A stretch of 6,136 nt of DNA from the NCBI GenBank assembly GCA_934183045.1, contig CAKPRW010000077.1, positions 1 through 6,136 on the forward strand, in the 5' to 3' direction. This stretch comes from an uncultured Clostridia bacterium. Lineage in GTDB: Bacteria > Bacillota > Clostridia > TANB77 > CAG-508. Numbering within the stretch: position 1 is the first letter of the stretch; every line of letters starts with the position of its first letter. The notes under the pieces are model-generated. The model saw only the letters and a program-made list of their open reading frames with translations. It had not been told where the DNA came from and searched no databases. This document shows positions 5,405 to 6,136 of the stretch, in pieces. The position numbers and the translations under genes were made by a program.

Positions 5405-5992
5405 TTAGAAATAATCTAAAGGATTAACATATTTATTATTAATTCTAATTCCTAAATGTAGATGTGGGCCAGTAGTGGCTCCATTTGTAGGCTTTCCTTC
5501 ATTATCAAAATACTGATTTCCTTTTACACCGTAAACATTTTTAGGACCAACATATCCTATAACTTGACCTTGTTTTATTTCATCACCTACTGATACAATA
5601 AAATTTGGATCACAATGACAATAACTGACTTTAAAATTACCAAAAGACAATGTGATAGTATAGCCACCAGCACCAAAGAAATCACGAAAAGTAATTTGAC
5701 CATCTGCAACTGCAATAAACTTACTTCCTGGAGGAGCAGGAATATCAATTCCGGAATGTGAAGAAGAAGCTCCACTTGTCGGAGAATTTCGTTTCCCAAA
5801 AGGTGAACTAATTCTAGTATAACCAGGAATAGGCCAGACAAATCCATCAGGATTAAAATCTATAATTTCAGAATCTGAAAAATTTGAAGATGATAATGAG
5901 TTAGAATTAATAGAAGGAATAAAAAATATACAAATAAATATAGAAATAATAATAATGAAAACAAATAACTTGGTTAATTTTTTTGAAATAAT
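5405..5992 (-). CDS. M23 family peptidoglycan endopeptidase, apparent ATT start
   Basis: Read on the minus strand, the frame is open from just after a TAA at 6002-6004 to the TAA at 5405-5407. From the ATT at 5992 it gives 195 residues. The N-terminus is SKKLTK followed by a hydrophobic Ile/Phe stretch (about 9-25), a signal or anchor. A Ser/Asn-rich spacer leads to a lysostaphin/LytM-type catalytic domain (about 48-195). Zinc ligands are visible: His79 and Asp83 in HSGID (HxxxD), and the HLH pair His177/His179 in TGPHLHLG. The closing NKYVNPLDYF is typical. Such enzymes cut peptide cross-links of peptidoglycan outside the membrane. No ATG, GTG, TTG or CTG exists in this frame between the upstream stop and a TTG at 5650, which lies after HxxxD and would lose half the active site. 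ATT at 5992 or 5989 lies 5 or 8 bases behind AAGGAG. An ATG-to-ATT loss or sequencing error is the alternative. Confidence 0.82.
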   Translation of the reverse strand: MISKKLTKLFVFIIIISIFICIFFIPSINSNSLSSSNFSDSEIIDFNPDGFVWPIPGYTRISSPFGKRNSPTSGASSSHSGIDIPAPPGSKFIAVADGQITFRDFFGAGGYTITLSFGNFKVSYCHCDPNFIVSVGDEIKQGQVIGYVGPKNVYGVKGNQYFDNEGKPTNGATTGPHLHLGIRINNKYVNPLDYF

Positions 5993-5997
5993 ATCAG

Positions 5998-6003
5998 CTC
6001 CTT
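5998..6003 (-). promoter_or_regulatory. Ribosome binding site of the M23 peptidase gene
   Basis: AAGGAG on the minus strand, spaced 5 and 8 bases from two consecutive ATT codons (5990-5992 and 5987-5989). Together with the immediately following Lys-rich and hydrophobic signal sequence it fixes the initiation region, although no standard start codon is present. Confidence 0.75.
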
Positions 6004-6013
6004 AAAATAAGAT

Positions 6014-6044
6014 AAAAAAAGAAAGAAATTCAAATTTCCTTCTT
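6014..6044 (-). terminator. Intrinsic terminator of tRNA-Trp
   Basis: On the minus strand AAGAAGGAAAT (6044-6034), loop TTGA, ATTTCTTTCTT (6029-6019) forms an 11-base-pair stem with one G-U pair, and the T-run continues to 6014. It begins 8 bases after the tRNA CCA end and finishes only 10 bases before the M23 Shine-Dalgarno. Confidence 0.8.
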
Positions 6045-6051
6045 AACAAAA

Positions 6052-6126
6052 TGGCAGGGGTAGAAGGACTCGAACCCTCACAGGCGGTTTTGGAGACCGA
6101 TGTGCTACCATTGACACTATACCCCT
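6052..6126 (-). tRNA. trnW: tRNA-Trp (anticodon CCA), complete with encoded CCA end
   Basis: The 75-base minus-strand cloverleaf is complete. The acceptor stem AGGGGTA/TACCCCT has 7 perfect pairs, followed by discriminator G73 and encoded CCA. The D-stem GTGT/GCAC encloses the loop CAATGGTA. The anticodon loop is CTCCAAA, with CCA at 34-36 and A37, which reads UGG. The T-arm GAGGG/CCTTC has loop TTCGAGT. The anticodon stem TCGGT/ACCGC has four pairs; the outermost, U27-C43, is a mismatch. Overall it resembles Bacillus and Clostridium tRNA-Trp. Only 10 bases upstream are visible, so the promoter or any preceding tRNA gene is outside the window. Confidence 0.96.
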
Positions 6127-6136
6127 ATATGTTGTC

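Noticed and set aside
5405..5650. Short 81-residue M23 fragment starting at TTG 5650
   Set aside because: The same frame continues upstream to 6001 with the HxxxD metal motif and a signal-anchor, so the short form is only an artefact of looking for NTG starts.
5587..5847. 86-codon minus-strand ORF rich in Leu and Val
   Set aside because: It overlaps the M23 gene in another frame. Translation of the M23 frame gives HxxxD and HLH motifs, while this ORF shows only a hydrophobic, low-complexity shadow.
5993..6051. T-box or tRNA-like regulatory leader for the M23 gene
   Set aside because: There is no T-box sequence or specifier stem; the space is filled by the tRNA terminator alone.

Overview
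The window is a low-GC, A/T-rich chromosomal segment. It most likely comes from a spore-forming member of the Clostridia or a related Firmicute. The evidence is purine-rich Shine-Dalgarno sites (AAAGGAG, GGAGG, AAAGGTGAT), a SleB-type cell-wall hydrolase, a YqeG-type HAD protein, a Bacillus-like EF-P, and a short zinc-ribbon protein of clostridial type directly after efp. There are no phage genes, transposases or CRISPR arrays. Most of the content is housekeeping.

Layout. Bases 1-729 hold the C-terminal two thirds of holA (DNA polymerase III delta subunit), cut by the window edge. A 152-base gap follows with a degenerate GGGAC-type repeat that begins at the holA stop codon. A stand-alone membrane-anchored peptidoglycan hydrolase (882-1568: PG-binding domain, Ser linker, SleB-type catalytic domain) comes next and ends at a long imperfect hairpin. 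A probable three-gene operon then runs from a TTGACA promoter: yqeG (1713-2228), a cysteine-free prepilin-peptidase-like membrane protease (2232-2984) and an M24 Xaa-Pro-type peptidase (3003-4061). A second operon, with its own well-formed promoter, carries efp (4238-4804) and a coiled-coil/zinc-ribbon protein with a Cys/His-rich acidic tail (4822-5286), and ends at a strong intrinsic terminator.

The right end is on the minus strand: a complete tRNA-Trp (6052-6126), its intrinsic terminator, and then, only about ten bases later, the ribosome binding site of an M23-family peptidase (5405-5992). No NTG start codon lies in this frame upstream of the catalytic motif. The gene instead appears to start at ATT, placed correctly behind AAGGAG and directly before a signal-anchor sequence. 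This non-canonical start, with almost no room for a promoter other than the tRNA's, is the most unusual thing in the window.

Two genes act on the cell wall (SleB-like and M23), two act in translation (efp, tRNA-Trp), one in replication (holA), and two are proteases of different type (A24 membrane aspartyl, M24 metallo). I see no clearly new multi-gene system. The points worth a second look are the ATT-start peptidase behind the tRNA, the cysteine-free orphan prepilin peptidase, and the Cys/His-tailed protein paired with efp.
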